Positions 1 to 8,194 of a stretch of DNA of 43,119 nt are shown here, one piece after another. The DNA comes from JACCZR01 sp035296565 (lineage in GTDB: Bacteria > Actinomycetota > Thermoleophilia > Solirubrobacterales > Thermoleophilaceae): contig DATHAQ010000069.1 in assembly GCA_035296565.1 (NCBI GenBank), forward strand, positions 1 through 43,119, written 5' to 3'. Every line of letters begins with the position of its first letter. Positions within the stretch are counted from its first letter, which is position 1. Below the pieces are notes generated by a model, which saw nothing but the letters and a program-made list of their open reading frames with translations, did not search any database and was not told the origin of the DNA. The position numbers and the translations under genes were made by a program.

Positions 1-1
1 G

Positions 2-187
2 ACCCCGTCGCCGACGCGCGCCGACTCCCCGGGCCCCGAGCAGAAGCGCGGGGAGACCCGGCGCGCCGGTCGCTTCGACCGCGTCTCGAGCGACGAGCGC
101 CCGGCCGAGGGCGCCGAGGCGAGCCCGGCCGAGAAGGCGGCGACCGGACAGGGCCGCGGACCGGCTCCGATGGGCGGCGGCAGCTAG
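2..187 (+). CDS. C-terminal tail of an unidentified protein (partial)
   Basis: The window opens inside a frame that ends at a TAG at 185-187; the start lies outside. The 61 visible residues are rich in Arg, Glu, Gly, Pro and Ala and look like a disordered charged tail ending PMGGGS. Almost every third codon position is G or C, as in the real genes here, so the frame is probably coding. No domain is visible and no function can be given. Confidence 0.45.
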   Translation, partial: TPSPTRADSPGPEQKRGETRRAGRFDRVSSDERPAEGAEASPAEKAATGQGRGPAPMGGGS

Positions 188-297
188 TCGTCGTGCACGG
201 GCTCGAATAGGTTCCCCGCGCTCGGCGGCCGGCGCGCATCGCCGTACTGTCCGTCGGCTCGAACGCCGCTCGTAGGCGGCGATCTAGAGCGCTGTAG

Positions 298-386
298 CGG
301 AGGGGGAGGGATTCGAACCCTCGAAGGACGAAACCGCCCTTAACGGTTTTCGAGACCGCCCCGTTCAACCACTCCGGCACCCCTCC
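298..386 (-). tRNA. tRNA-Ser(CGA)
   Basis: Read on the minus strand this folds as a class II tRNA. The acceptor arm GGAGGGG pairs with CCCCTCC and is followed by discriminator G. The anticodon stem GCGGT/ACCGT encloses the loop CTCGAAA with anticodon CGA. A long variable arm follows, and the T arm is GAGGG-TTCGAAT-CCCTC. The long variable arm and CGA anticodon identify serine (codon UCG). CCA is not encoded. Confidence 0.95.
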
Positions 387-405
387 AAGTGCGGGCTTCA
401 GGAGG

Positions 406-897
406 CTAGCGGCGGATTTCGACCAACAGGACCCAGGCCGTGGTCACGCCGCCGCCGATCGCGAAGAGGAGGCCGCCGACGGCCCAGTAGAGGCCGCCGC
501 CGCGCTCCCCGAGCAGGCTCAGCCCTGCCAGCAGGAACGGCAAGGTGCCGCAGAGCGAGATCGCGATGCGCCCGATCACCCATGAGCGCTGAGTGCGCTC
601 GGGCAGCGATCGCCGTGCGAGCTCGACTGTCCACACCGCGCTGAGCGCCCCCTCCACCGCCAGCTCGATTCCGAGCGCGGTCGAGCTCTGGGGAATCAGA
701 CCCAGCACCGACACGACCACGGCTCCCATCAGGCGGACGAGCGTTTCGAGCGCCCGTGTGGGCAGCCCCTCCCCGGTGAGGATCTCCTCGATGTTGATGG
801 AGACGGCCACGAAGACCAAGCCGGCGAGGGCCGCGGATGCGCCCGCCGCCGCCACGAACAGGTCGGACCACGCTGTGGCGTCGTAGGCGCTGCTCAT
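406..897 (-). CDS. Small integral membrane protein, about four TM helices
   Basis: The product is 163 residues. Hydrophobic segments lie near residues 11-33, 55-75, 105-127 and 133-158, so it is probably a four-helix inner-membrane protein. No catalytic or binding motif is visible and I do not recognise the family beyond resemblance to uncharacterised actinobacterial membrane proteins. The ATG at 897 is preceded by TAGTCT and nine bases, with no Shine-Dalgarno, which suits a leaderless transcript. It stands alone between the tRNA and a hydrolase gene. Confidence 0.75.
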   Translation of the reverse strand: MSSAYDATAWSDLFVAAAGASAALAGLVFVAVSINIEEILTGEGLPTRALETLVRLMGAVVVSVLGLIPQSSTALGIELAVEGALSAVWTVELARRSLPERTQRSWVIGRIAISLCGTLPFLLAGLSLLGERGGGLYWAVGGLLFAIGGGVTTAWVLLVEIRR

Positions 898-906
898 CGG
901 CGCGAG

Positions 907-912
907 AGACTA
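907..912 (-). promoter_or_regulatory. -10-like hexamer TAGTCT before the membrane protein gene
   Basis: On the minus strand TAGTCT is followed by nine bases and the ATG at 897. There is no ribosome binding site, consistent with transcription starting at or just before the start codon. Confidence 0.4.
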
Positions 913-1058
913 GGCGGTGCCCCCATTGCGGCGCAGGCGGTCATCCGTGACCTCCCACCCGCGGAACGGTCGCCCCTCCGCCGTGGGCACAGCAGTCGAG
1001 CAACAGCGTGGCGTCGTCCGCGGCTACGGCGCCCCAGAGGCCTACGCGAGCCGGCAGT

Positions 1059-1889
1059 TCATGGTCGCGCCTCCTCCATGTCGTAGGTGAACTGCAGGAA
1101 CGCTTCGGGCTGCTCGATCTGCGGCGCGTGGGCTGCGCCCTCGACCACGTGAAGCGGCCAGCCGAGCCGGGTTCCGGCCTCCTCCCCGAGGCCCAGCGGG
1201 GCCATCCGGTCGTGCTTTCCCCAGACGAGCGAGGCCGGGGCTTCGATGCGGCGGAGCTGAGAGTCCGGGATCTGCTTCGTGCCCGTCTTGATCAGTTGCT
1301 GCATCGTCCGCTTGACGTGCGTGACCATCGCGCGGGCCTGGGTGTAGGCGCTGAACGCGTCGAACCACTCCGGATCGCGCTCGCGGGTGCGGTCCCTGTC
1401 GAGCAGCGCGAACTGTTCGAAGCGCTCGGCGTTGCGGTCGGTGGGCCTGAGCGCGAAACGGATCGCGACGAGCCTCAGCTTCAGCGGCATGTGGTAGGGG
1501 CCGAGCCCGGGCGCGGCGCAGATCACCAGCCGGCGCAGGGAGGCTCCCCGCTCGGCGGCGAACCGGGCGGCCAGCGTGCCGCCCAAGGAGTGCGCGACCA
1601 CCGTCGGCTCCTGCGAGCACGTCTCGCGGATCAGCTCGCCGAACCAGCCGGCGAAACCGGCCGCGTCCAGCCGGTCGAGCGGCTCCGACTCACCCAGACC
1701 GGGTAGGTCGGGGACGACGAGGTGGTGGCTCTCGGCGAGACGAGAAAGCACCGGCGACCAGATCGCGCCGCCGCACTCGATCCCTCCATGCAGCAGGACG
1801 AGCGGCGGGCCGTCTCCGCCCTCGACCAGGGCGGTGGATGCGCCGGCCAGCCTCAGCCGTCGCTCCCTGACGGGCGCTTTCGCGAGCAT
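1059..1889 (-). CDS. Alpha/beta-fold hydrolase
   Basis: This 276-residue alpha/beta hydrolase has the oxyanion motif HGG near residue 34, the nucleophile elbow AHSLGG with Ser near 101, a catalytic Asp in WGKHDRMAP and a His in EGAAHAPQ, so the Ser-Asp-His triad looks complete. The substrate cannot be told; the fold covers esterases, lactonases and epoxide or C-C bond hydrolases. The frame stays open upstream, but I start at ATG 1889 because the longer version would run through the preceding gene. It lies 34 bp after the small monooxygenase-like gene on the same strand, so the two probably share a transcript. Confidence 0.85.
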   Translation of the reverse strand: MLAKAPVRERRLRLAGASTALVEGGDGPPLVLLHGGIECGGAIWSPVLSRLAESHHLVVPDLPGLGESEPLDRLDAAGFAGWFGELIRETCSQEPTVVAHSLGGTLAARFAAERGASLRRLVICAAPGLGPYHMPLKLRLVAIRFALRPTDRNAERFEQFALLDRDRTRERDPEWFDAFSAYTQARAMVTHVKRTMQQLIKTGTKQIPDSQLRRIEAPASLVWGKHDRMAPLGLGEEAGTRLGWPLHVVEGAAHAPQIEQPEAFLQFTYDMEEARP

Positions 1890-1923
1890 GCGCTCGCGGG
1901 CAACGGGAGGCGCGAGCACGGCG

Positions 1924-2196
1924 CTAGACCGTGTAGCTGTGGATGGGCCAGTACTGAGGCGCCGGAAGGGCCGGGGCGCCCACGGCCTCGACCGCCGCAA
2001 GCAGGCGCTCCTCGAAGAAACGGCGCGCTGCGGCCTCGGACTCCCATAGCTCGATCACCCGCCAGCCGCCGTTCGGCGCAGGCCCGGCGAGGTGAAGTAC
2101 GCCGCCCAGAGGTCCTTCGTCGCCGAGCAGGTCCCTGACCCTCTCGTAAACCTCCTGCGAGCCCTGCGGGTTGTCGACCATCATCGCGGTCGTCAT
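1924..2196 (-). CDS. Small dimeric alpha/beta-barrel (ABM-like) protein
   Basis: The product is 90 residues. The pattern of a helix (VYERVRDLL), a strand with GGWRVIELWES, and a helix with AAARRFFEERL is typical of the dimeric alpha/beta barrel superfamily (antibiotic biosynthesis monooxygenase, EthD and similar). The ATG at 2196 is preceded by CGGAGG with good spacing, which fixes the start and excludes an upstream in-frame codon. It is first in a two-gene unit with the hydrolase. A small-molecule modifying or sensing role is likely, but no substrate is evident. Confidence 0.75.
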   Translation of the reverse strand: MTTAMMVDNPQGSQEVYERVRDLLGDEGPLGGVLHLAGPAPNGGWRVIELWESEAAARRFFEERLLAAVEAVGAPALPAPQYWPIHSYTV

Positions 2197-2216
2197 CTGT
2201 GACCTCCGTTTGTTCA

Positions 2217-2228
2217 GCAATGCATTGC
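2217..2228. promoter_or_regulatory. Palindromic operator candidate before the ABM-hydrolase unit
   Basis: GCAATGCATTGC is a perfect 12-base palindrome. It lies between a -10-like TACGTT (2230-2235, minus strand) and the ribosome binding site of the gene starting at 2196, where a repressor would overlap the transcription start. Which regulator binds it is unknown. Confidence 0.4.
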
Positions 2229-2319
2229 CAACGTAGGGTTGGCTGGCGCGAGGCGCATCGGCTGAACCGCCCAACTTCGCCCAGGCGACGGCGTGGGTGA
2301 TTGGACCCAGTGCGGCGGT

Positions 2320-3960
2320 CTAAACGAGCTGGTGCTGGTGTGCGTAGGCGGTGGCCGCCGCGCGCGAGGAGACCCCGAGCTTCGCGAAGATGTTGCCCGC
2401 GTGCCGGTCCACGGTCCTCACGCTGAGCACCAACTCCGAGGCGATCGCCTTGTTGGTCCGCCCCTCGGCGATCATGCGCAACACCTCGAGCTCGCGCCGA
2501 GTCAGCCCGTGCGCGTCGCTCGCCCGCGAGCCAGGCTGTAGCGCGTCGACCCGGACGAGGTCGGGGGCGGCGCGAAGCTCCGCGTAGGTGGCCCTCGCCG
2601 CCTCCAGCTCCAGTGCCGCGCCCTCCCCGTCGCCGAGCGCGCGGCAGGCCAGCCCGGCCAGCTCGCGCGCCCGCGCCACCTCGTACGGCGCCTGCAGGCG
2701 GTCCCAGGTCTGCGCAGCGCGCCGGAGGGCGGCCAGCGCTGCGCCGGGGTCCCCGCCCGCCAGCGCGACCGCACCCTGGGCGTGAGCCAGGGTCGCCGCC
2801 AGCGCGGGGCAGGCGTCGCCGTCGATGGAGCGCTCGAGCTCCGCCGATGCCGCCCGAGCCTCGTCGAGGTGGCCGGCCGCGAGCGTGATCTCGACGCACG
2901 CCGGCGCGAGCGCCACGCGCTTGCTCGGCTGGTCACTCTCAGCGAGCGCGCGGCGGATCGAAGCCAAGGCCGCATCGCCGGCGCCGTGCGCCAAGCGCAG
3001 CAGCGCGAGGCCGGGCTGCGGCTCGCGGCCGCGGCTGCTCGCCTCGCGGTAGGAGCGTTCAGCCGCCGTGTGCTCGCCGCGCAGGCGGTGGATCTCGGCC
3101 TGGCGGTACGAGGCTTCGCCGGCAGCGGACTCGTTCTGCCCCTCCACGCAGAGCTCGTGCGCTCGCTTTGCCTCGTCGAGCGCCTCGGACCACGAACCCC
3201 CGAGCTGCATGAGCTCCGCGCGATGGATCCGACAGCGGCCGCGGAACGCCACCAGGTCGGGCTGACTGTCGCACCACTCGGACAGGACGCCGGTCCACTC
3301 GCGCGCACGGCTGACCTCGTGGGCGTCCCGACAGGCGAGGATCACCCCGCAGTAGACGATGCCCGTGACGATCGGCGACAGCTCCCCGGCCGCGGCCGGC
3401 AACATCGCTTCGTCGAGAAGCGCCAGACCGTCGTCGAGGTCGCCGAGCCCGATCTTGATGCGCCCCTCCAAGTGGGCGGCCAGGGCGAACAGGTCACGGT
3501 CTCCGGCTGCCTCGGCGATCGCGACCGCCTGGCCGGCGAACCGTGCCGCGTCCTGCGGCCGGCCGGCGCCCAAGCTCTCGAACATGGCGGGCAGCAGCAG
3601 GTAGCCGCGCTCGAGCTCGTCCAAGTCGTGGCGCTCGAACAGACGGTGTGCTCGTCCCAGCCATCCGCCCGCTCGCGCCATCTCACCTCGCTGCGCGAAA
3701 TGGGTTCCGATCCAGAACGCGCAGCGGACCGCGCGCCCAGGCTCGCCTACGTGGAGCTGTGCGGCGTGCGCGCGCTCGAGCAGCGCCAGGTACTCGTCCT
3801 CGCGGCCCAACATGTAGGCAGAGGTGGCGAGAAGCTCCAGGTCATCCGCGTCCAACAGCTCCGAGCGGTCGGCGGCGGACAGCGACTCGTGGGCGTCCGT
3901 CCACGCCTGACGGGCGTAGGACTCACGCCCGCGTCTGAGCTCGGCGACGACATCCGCCAC
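2320..3960 (-). CDS. Large LuxR-family transcriptional regulator with helical-repeat sensor
   Basis: The protein has 546 residues. About 470 form an Ala/Leu/Arg-rich helical array of TPR type. The C-terminal 60 residues are a LuxR/NarL DNA-binding domain: LTRRELEVLRMIAEG, then TNKAIASELVLSVRTVDRH and NIFAKLGV. There is no receiver or P-loop ATPase domain, unlike full-length MalT/LAL proteins, so it resembles the C-terminal half of a LAL regulator. The start is GTG 3960, 40 bp after tadA on the same strand. Its target is unknown; the divergently unrelated but adjacent hydrolase unit downstream is a candidate. Confidence 0.85.
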   Translation of the reverse strand: MADVVAELRRGRESYARQAWTDAHESLSAADRSELLDADDLELLATSAYMLGREDEYLALLERAHAAQLHVGEPGRAVRCAFWIGTHFAQRGEMARAGGWLGRAHRLFERHDLDELERGYLLLPAMFESLGAGRPQDAARFAGQAVAIAEAAGDRDLFALAAHLEGRIKIGLGDLDDGLALLDEAMLPAAAGELSPIVTGIVYCGVILACRDAHEVSRAREWTGVLSEWCDSQPDLVAFRGRCRIHRAELMQLGGSWSEALDEAKRAHELCVEGQNESAAGEASYRQAEIHRLRGEHTAAERSYREASSRGREPQPGLALLRLAHGAGDAALASIRRALAESDQPSKRVALAPACVEITLAAGHLDEARAASAELERSIDGDACPALAATLAHAQGAVALAGGDPGAALAALRRAAQTWDRLQAPYEVARARELAGLACRALGDGEGAALELEAARATYAELRAAPDLVRVDALQPGSRASDAHGLTRRELEVLRMIAEGRTNKAIASELVLSVRTVDRHAGNIFAKLGVSSRAAATAYAHQHQLV

Positions 3961-4000
3961 GAGCTCATTATCGCCCAGCTCAGCGAAGCCCCCCGGAGGC

Positions 4001-4462
4001 TCATCGGCGTGACGCGAAGAAGCTTCTGAGCAAGCTCGCCGACTCCTCGGCCAGGAGGCCGCCGGCCGTCTGCGGGCGGTGGTTCAGGCGGGGCTCGCCC
4101 AGCACGTCAAGCACGCTTCCGCCCGCGCCGGCCTTGGGGTCGTCGGCCCCCCAGACCACACGGGGCACCCGGGCCAGCACCATCGCTCCGGCGCACATGG
4201 CGCAGGGCTCCAGCGTCACGTAGAGGACGACGTCCGCCAGCCGCCACGAGCCCAGCGTTCGCGAGGCCTCCCGCAGCGCGAGGATCTCGCAGTGGGCAGT
4301 GGGATCGCCGCGCAGCTCGCGCTCGTTGGGCGCCGCCCCCGCCACCTCGCCGCCCGCGGCCACGACACATCCCACGGGCACGTCGTCGTGCTCCAGCGCG
4401 CGCTCGGCCTCGCGCAGCGCCAGGCGCATGAAGTACTCGTCCCGTCCGAAGAAGCGGCTCAC
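4001..4462 (-). CDS. tadA: tRNA-specific adenosine-34 deaminase
   Basis: This 153-residue cytidine/deoxycytidylate-deaminase-fold enzyme is the expected length for TadA, which converts A34 to inosine in tRNA-Arg(ACG). The zinc site is visible as HCE (in TAHCEILALRE, where HAE is usual) with the catalytic Glu, and as PCAMC. The N-terminal FMRLALREAERA helix and the stretch GSVLDVLGEPRLNHRP, matching the family tail, agree. The GTG start at 4462 overlaps the stop of the upstream epimerase gene (GTGA), which fixes the start and indicates translational coupling. A general nucleoside deaminase is less likely. Confidence 0.9.
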   Translation of the reverse strand: MSRFFGRDEYFMRLALREAERALEHDDVPVGCVVAAGGEVAGAAPNERELRGDPTAHCEILALREASRTLGSWRLADVVLYVTLEPCAMCAGAMVLARVPRVVWGADDPKAGAGGSVLDVLGEPRLNHRPQTAGGLLAEESASLLRSFFASRR

Positions 4463-5562
4463 CGCGACACGAACTGGCGGCCCGTCCAGCGCCCGGCCAA
4501 CCGCAGGCCGCCCAGCAGCCCCGTCCGCCCCGCCAGCTGCACGCCCCCGGCGGCCACCGACAGCGGCGAGGGCCGCGCACCCAGCGAGCCGCTCTCGATC
4601 AGCTCGCGGCACCAGGCGATCGTGTCGCGCAGCGTGCTGTCCAGCGAACGTGCGCGGAAGCGCAGCTCGCGCTTGGCCTTGGCCGAGGAGTAGCGCCAGT
4701 TCTGCCCCATGAGCACCAGCGCCTCGGAGGAGATCAGGCCGGGCAGGCCGAGCTGCTCGGCCAGCCGTGCCGGGCCGGCCATCTCCGGCGGGATGACGAG
4801 GAAGGGGTGGTGGACCTCCGACAGCTCGGCGACGCGCTCGACCAGCTCGACCCAACGCACCCCGTGGCCGCCGAGCACGTAACGCTCGCCCGGCCGGCCT
4901 TCGGCCGCGGCTGCGGCGTGGCCGGCGGCAACGTCGCGCACGTCGACGATGTCGACCTCTCCGTCGACCACCGCGGGCAGGCGACCGCGCAGGTAGTTGG
5001 CGATGGTCCGGGTGGAGGTCTCGCCCGGGAAGGACGGGTCCACCGGCGGCCCGAGCACGTATGTGGGGTTGACGCTCACGACGTCGACCCCCAGACGGGC
5101 GCCGGCCGCGAGCCCCTCCGCCTCGCCCTCGTGCTTGGCGTCGGGGTATGTGAGGTTGAGCGGGGCGCCGCGGTAGACCTCGTCCTCGTCGCCGGTCCGG
5201 CCCGGCTCGACCGGGCCGATTCCCGCGACGCTGCCCGTCAACACCACTCGCGCGACCCCTTCGGCCGCGGCCGCCTCGACGGCCAGCCGCGGGCCCAGCG
5301 CGTTGATCCGCCAGATCTCGTCCACCGGAGTGGCCCCCACCTTTCCCGCCGTGTGGAACACCAGCGAGCAGCCACGCATCGCCCGCCGCAGGGCGGCCCG
5401 GTCGAGGATGTCCGCCTTCACGGGCTCCACGGCGAGGCTCTCGAGGCGGTCGAGGCGCTTGTCCGAGCGGAAGGTGGCGCGAACCTGTTCGCCCCGTTCC
5501 ACGTAAAGACGCGCGAGGTGCCCGCCGATAAAACCGGTGGCCCCGGTCACGCAGATGGTCAC
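4459..5562 (-). CDS. NAD(P)-dependent epimerase/reductase, extended SDR
   Basis: This 367-residue extended short-chain dehydrogenase starts almost directly with the Rossmann motif GATGFIGGHLA (TGxxGxxG). The YPDAK sequence supplies the catalytic Tyr and Lys, and LTGSVAGIG the Ser strand. It resembles dihydroflavonol-4-reductase-like and hopanoid-associated sugar epimerase families; the true substrate is unclear. I use GTG 5562 because the nucleotide-binding strand begins there; a longer reading would run into the divergent protease gene. It is translationally coupled to tadA, although no functional link is obvious. Confidence 0.85.
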   Translation of the reverse strand: MTICVTGATGFIGGHLARLYVERGEQVRATFRSDKRLDRLESLAVEPVKADILDRAALRRAMRGCSLVFHTAGKVGATPVDEIWRINALGPRLAVEAAAAEGVARVVLTGSVAGIGPVEPGRTGDEDEVYRGAPLNLTYPDAKHEGEAEGLAAGARLGVDVVSVNPTYVLGPPVDPSFPGETSTRTIANYLRGRLPAVVDGEVDIVDVRDVAAGHAAAAAEGRPGERYVLGGHGVRWVELVERVAELSEVHHPFLVIPPEMAGPARLAEQLGLPGLISSEALVLMGQNWRYSSAKAKRELRFRARSLDSTLRDTIAWCRELIESGSLGARPSPLSVAAGGVQLAGRTGLLGGLRLAGRWTGRQFVSR

Positions 5563-5642
5563 TTGTCGGGCCCGCCGGCGTACAACTTCCTGCGCGGGCG
5601 GGTGTTCTTCTGGACGTACACTGGCCGGCCCACCGTAGACCA

Positions 5643-6887
5643 ATGCGCTATCGCCTCCTCCTGACCGCCCTTGCCGCTGCTCTCGTAGCGGTTCCGACCG
5701 CCTCCGCGGCGGAGTACGTGCCGCGCGAGGTGATCGTCAAGCGCGAGGACGGGGCCGCCAAGAAGCTGGAGATCCGCGATGGCGCAAGCGTGCGCGAGAA
5801 GGTCGCCGAGCTCGCCAGGAAGCCCGGCGTGGAGTACGCGGTGCCCAACTATGTCGCGCGCGTGAGCTTTCGGCCGAACGACCCCGGCTGGGAACTGCAG
5901 TGGAACTTCCGCGACGGCCTCGGCGTGGAGATGCCCACGGCCTGGGACACCGCGCGCCGGCTTGGAGCCGCAGGAGGCCGCGGCGCAACCGTGGCGGTGC
6001 TGGACACCGGCGTCGCATACCGCCGCACGCGTCGCTTCCGGCGGGCGCCCGACCTCGGCCGCTTCGTCCGCGGCCACGACTTCGTCAGCCACGACCGCTT
6101 TCCCGACGACCTGAACGGTCACGGCACTCACATCGCCGGCACCATCGCGCAGTCGACCAACAACCGCCGCGGGGCGTCGGGCGTTGCCTACCGGGCCCGG
6201 ATCATGCCGGTGCGGGTGCTGAACTCACAGGGCGAGGGCGACGCCGCCACCATCTCGCGCGCGCTGCGCTGGGCTGCTCGCCGGCGCCCGGACGTGATCA
6301 ACCTGAGCCTGGAGTTCGGCGGCGGCGTCCGTTCCGCGGACGTGCCGGACGTGATCAGCGCCCTTCGCTACGCCCGTCGCCGTGGGGTTGCCGTCGTGGC
6401 CGCCTCGGGAAATTCGGGCGAGGAGCACCAGGTGTCGCTGCCTGCTCGCGGCCCGGGCGTGATCTCCGTCGGGGCCACCACCCACCGGGGCTGCCAGGCC
6501 GAGTACTCCAACGCCGGCCGCGACCTCGACCTCGTGGCCCCCGGCGGTGGCGAGGACGCGCGCATGGCCTTCCTGCAGGGGGACCCCTACGACCGGCGGG
6601 TCTGCGAGCCCGACCAGCCGGGCCGCTGGATCTACCAGCAGACCTTCACGTCGAGCGTCCGCCGCTTCGGCCTGCCCCGCGGCTACGAGGGGACGTCGAT
6701 GGCCGCGGCCCACGTGAGCGGGATCGTGGCCCTCGTGCGCTCGACCAGGAGGCTGGGCAGGCGCAGGCCGAGCCCCGGCTCGGTTGAGCAGCACCTCGAG
6801 CGCACCGCCCGCGACCTCGGCCCGACCGGGTTCGACTCCCGATACGGGCACGGGCTCGTGAGCGCGAAGCGCGCCCTGGCGCCCTGA
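5643..6887 (+). CDS. Secreted S8 (subtilisin-like) serine protease
   Basis: The 414-residue pre-pro-protease has a signal peptide (residues 1-23, ending ASA-A) and a short propeptide-like segment up to about 80 (REVIVKRED, VEYAVPNYVARV). The subtilase domain follows with Asp121 (VAVLDTGVAY), His160 (NGHGTHIAG), the oxyanion Asn257 (AASGNSG) and Ser352 (GTSMAAAH). All catalytic positions are intact. There is no C-terminal anchor or sorting signal, so it is probably released. Its promoter must lie in the 80 bp shared with the divergent epimerase gene. Confidence 0.93.
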   Translation: MRYRLLLTALAAALVAVPTASAAEYVPREVIVKREDGAAKKLEIRDGASVREKVAELARKPGVEYAVPNYVARVSFRPNDPGWELQWNFRDGLGVEMPTAWDTARRLGAAGGRGATVAVLDTGVAYRRTRRFRRAPDLGRFVRGHDFVSHDRFPDDLNGHGTHIAGTIAQSTNNRRGASGVAYRARIMPVRVLNSQGEGDAATISRALRWAARRRPDVINLSLEFGGGVRSADVPDVISALRYARRRGVAVVAASGNSGEEHQVSLPARGPGVISVGATTHRGCQAEYSNAGRDLDLVAPGGGEDARMAFLQGDPYDRRVCEPDQPGRWIYQQTFTSSVRRFGLPRGYEGTSMAAAHVSGIVALVRSTRRLGRRRPSPGSVEQHLERTARDLGPTGFDSRYGHGLVSAKRALAP

Positions 6888-6911
6888 GCACCAGCCCCTG
6901 CGGGCAGCTGT

Positions 6912-7355
6912 CTAGGTCGTGCGGATGATCAGCACGCTGCAGGGCGCGTGGTGGGAGACCTTGTTCGGCACGCTCCCCAGCAGGAAGCGCTTGGCGCCGG
7001 TCATGCCCTTGTTGCCGACCACGATGAGGTCGGAGTTGGTCTCCTCGGACACGTCGAGGATCGCGTCGGCCGGATCACCCTCGCGCGCGTAGCGCTCGAC
7101 GGAGATTCCCTCCGCCTCGAGCGGCTCCGCCGCCTCCTTGAGCGCGGCGTCCACATCCTCGCGCGCGTTGACCATCCACTGCGCGTCCTCAGGGACCTGC
7201 CGGCGCTCGTCGCGCAGCCGGCTCTCCGACACGGGCTCGTACGCGCTGACGAGATGGATCGTCGCGTCCACCGTCTTCGCCAGCTCGATCGCCTGCCTCA
7301 CCGCCTCCTGCGCGGTCGTGGATCCGTCGGTGCCCACCACTATCGATGCGAACAT
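6912..7355 (-). CDS. Universal stress protein, ATP-binding type
   Basis: The single Usp domain has 147 residues. It starts FASIVVGTDGSTTAQEAV and has the ATP-binding pattern G-x2-G-x9-G-S in GNKGMTGAKRFLLGS, followed by VSHHAPCSVLIIR. This is the nucleotide-binding, UspFG-like subfamily, cytosolic and usually dimeric. It is divergent from the response-regulator gene at 7411 and both starts have a -10-like box exactly six bases upstream, so they may be co-regulated. Confidence 0.92.
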   Translation of the reverse strand: MFASIVVGTDGSTTAQEAVRQAIELAKTVDATIHLVSAYEPVSESRLRDERRQVPEDAQWMVNAREDVDAALKEAAEPLEAEGISVERYAREGDPADAILDVSEETNSDLIVVGNKGMTGAKRFLLGSVPNKVSHHAPCSVLIIRTT

Positions 7356-7361
7356 GCGGGC

Positions 7362-7367
7362 ATCTTA
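7362..7367 (-). promoter_or_regulatory. -10-like TAAGAT for the universal stress protein gene
   Basis: TAAGAT on the minus strand is followed by exactly six bases (GCCCGC) and the ATG at 7355. No Shine-Dalgarno is present, as in leaderless genes. Confidence 0.5.
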
Positions 7368-7398
7368 GGCAGCGTTGGCGGAAAAGCGCTGCCTTCCC

Positions 7399-7404
7399 TA
7401 CAGT
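7399..7404 (+). promoter_or_regulatory. -10-like TACAGT for the response regulator gene
   Basis: TACAGT is followed by six bases and the GTG at 7411, mirroring the divergent box at 7362-7367. This supports GTG 7411 rather than an in-frame start at 7375. Confidence 0.5.
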
Positions 7405-7410
7405 CGTAGT

Positions 7411-8037
7411 GTGAGCGAGACCACCCGCTGCGTCGCGGTCGATGACCACCCCACGGTGCGGTCGGGGCTGTCGCTGCTCTTCGCCGAGCACGAGGACCTG
7501 GAGCTGGTCAGCGACGCGGACACGGGCGAGCGGGCACTCGAGGAGGTCGAGCGCCACGATCCCGAGGTCGTGATCATGGACGTTCGCCTGCCCGGCATCG
7601 ACGGGATCTCGGCGGTGAAGCGCATCGCCGAGAACGCGCCGAACGTCAAGACGGTCATCTTCTCCGCCTACGGCGACAAGCGGCTGCTCTCGGACGCAAT
7701 CACCGCGGGGGCGCGCGGCTACGTCATGAAGGGGTCGCCGCCCGAGGACCTGGTGCGCGCGGTGCGCGCGGTGGCCTCGGGGCGCCCGTTCGTGGACCCC
7801 TCGCTCTCCCCGGCTCTGATCATGACCGGCCCCGCCTCCGACGCCCCGCTATCGGAGCGCGAGCGGGAGATCCTCCAGCTGTTGGCGGGCGGGCTTCACA
7901 CCGAGGAGGTGGCCGCTCGGATCGGCCTCAGCGCCGAGACGGTGAAGTCGGATACCAAGCGGGCGATTCAGAAGCTCGAAGCCGACACCCGCGTCCACGC
8001 CGTGGCGATCGCGCTGCGCAAGGCCCTCATCGAGTAG
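7411..8037 (+). CDS. NarL/FixJ-type response regulator
   Basis: The product has 208 residues. The receiver domain (about 1-120) has the acidic pair in AVDDHPTVRSG, the phospho-acceptor Asp in VIMDVRLPG and the Lys in GYVMKGSPP. The C-terminal LuxR helix-turn-helix is LSEREREILQLLAGG, then VAARIGLSAETVKSDTKRAI. No histidine kinase gene is adjacent, so it is an orphan regulator in this window; the stress protein gene it diverges from is a plausible target. A 30-codon membrane-peptide frame follows 2 bp after its stop. Confidence 0.92.
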   Translation: MSETTRCVAVDDHPTVRSGLSLLFAEHEDLELVSDADTGERALEEVERHDPEVVIMDVRLPGIDGISAVKRIAENAPNVKTVIFSAYGDKRLLSDAITAGARGYVMKGSPPEDLVRAVRAVASGRPFVDPSLSPALIMTGPASDAPLSEREREILQLLAGGLHTEEVAARIGLSAETVKSDTKRAIQKLEADTRVHAVAIALRKALIE

Positions 8038-8039
8038 CC

Positions 8040-8132
8040 GTGCAGGGTCTTCCGCCCTTCTGGGTGGCGATGCAGGTGGTGATCGTGGTCTGCGTGCTGA
8101 TCTCGGCGGTGATCGCCGTGATCAAGCTCTAG
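8040..8132 (+). CDS. Predicted 30-residue single-pass membrane peptide
   Basis: A GTG two bases after the response-regulator stop opens a 31-codon frame ending at TAG 8130-8132. The product is one hydrophobic helix (VVIVVCVLISAVIAVIK) after a short GLPPFWVAM leader. The third codon positions are strongly G/C. The tight spacing suggests translational coupling to the regulator. Function is unknown, and the short length means chance cannot be excluded. Confidence 0.4.
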   Translation: MQGLPPFWVAMQVVIVVCVLISAVIAVIKL

Positions 8133-8194
8133 GCGAGACCGACGGGAGGGGTACGCAGGGCGGCCCGACGAGCGGGCCGCCCGCGCCCTCCCTC

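Noticed and set aside
1890..2000. Upstream extension of the alpha/beta hydrolase
   Set aside because: It would overlap most of the 3' part of the ABM-like gene and adds only Arg/Pro/Ser-rich sequence.
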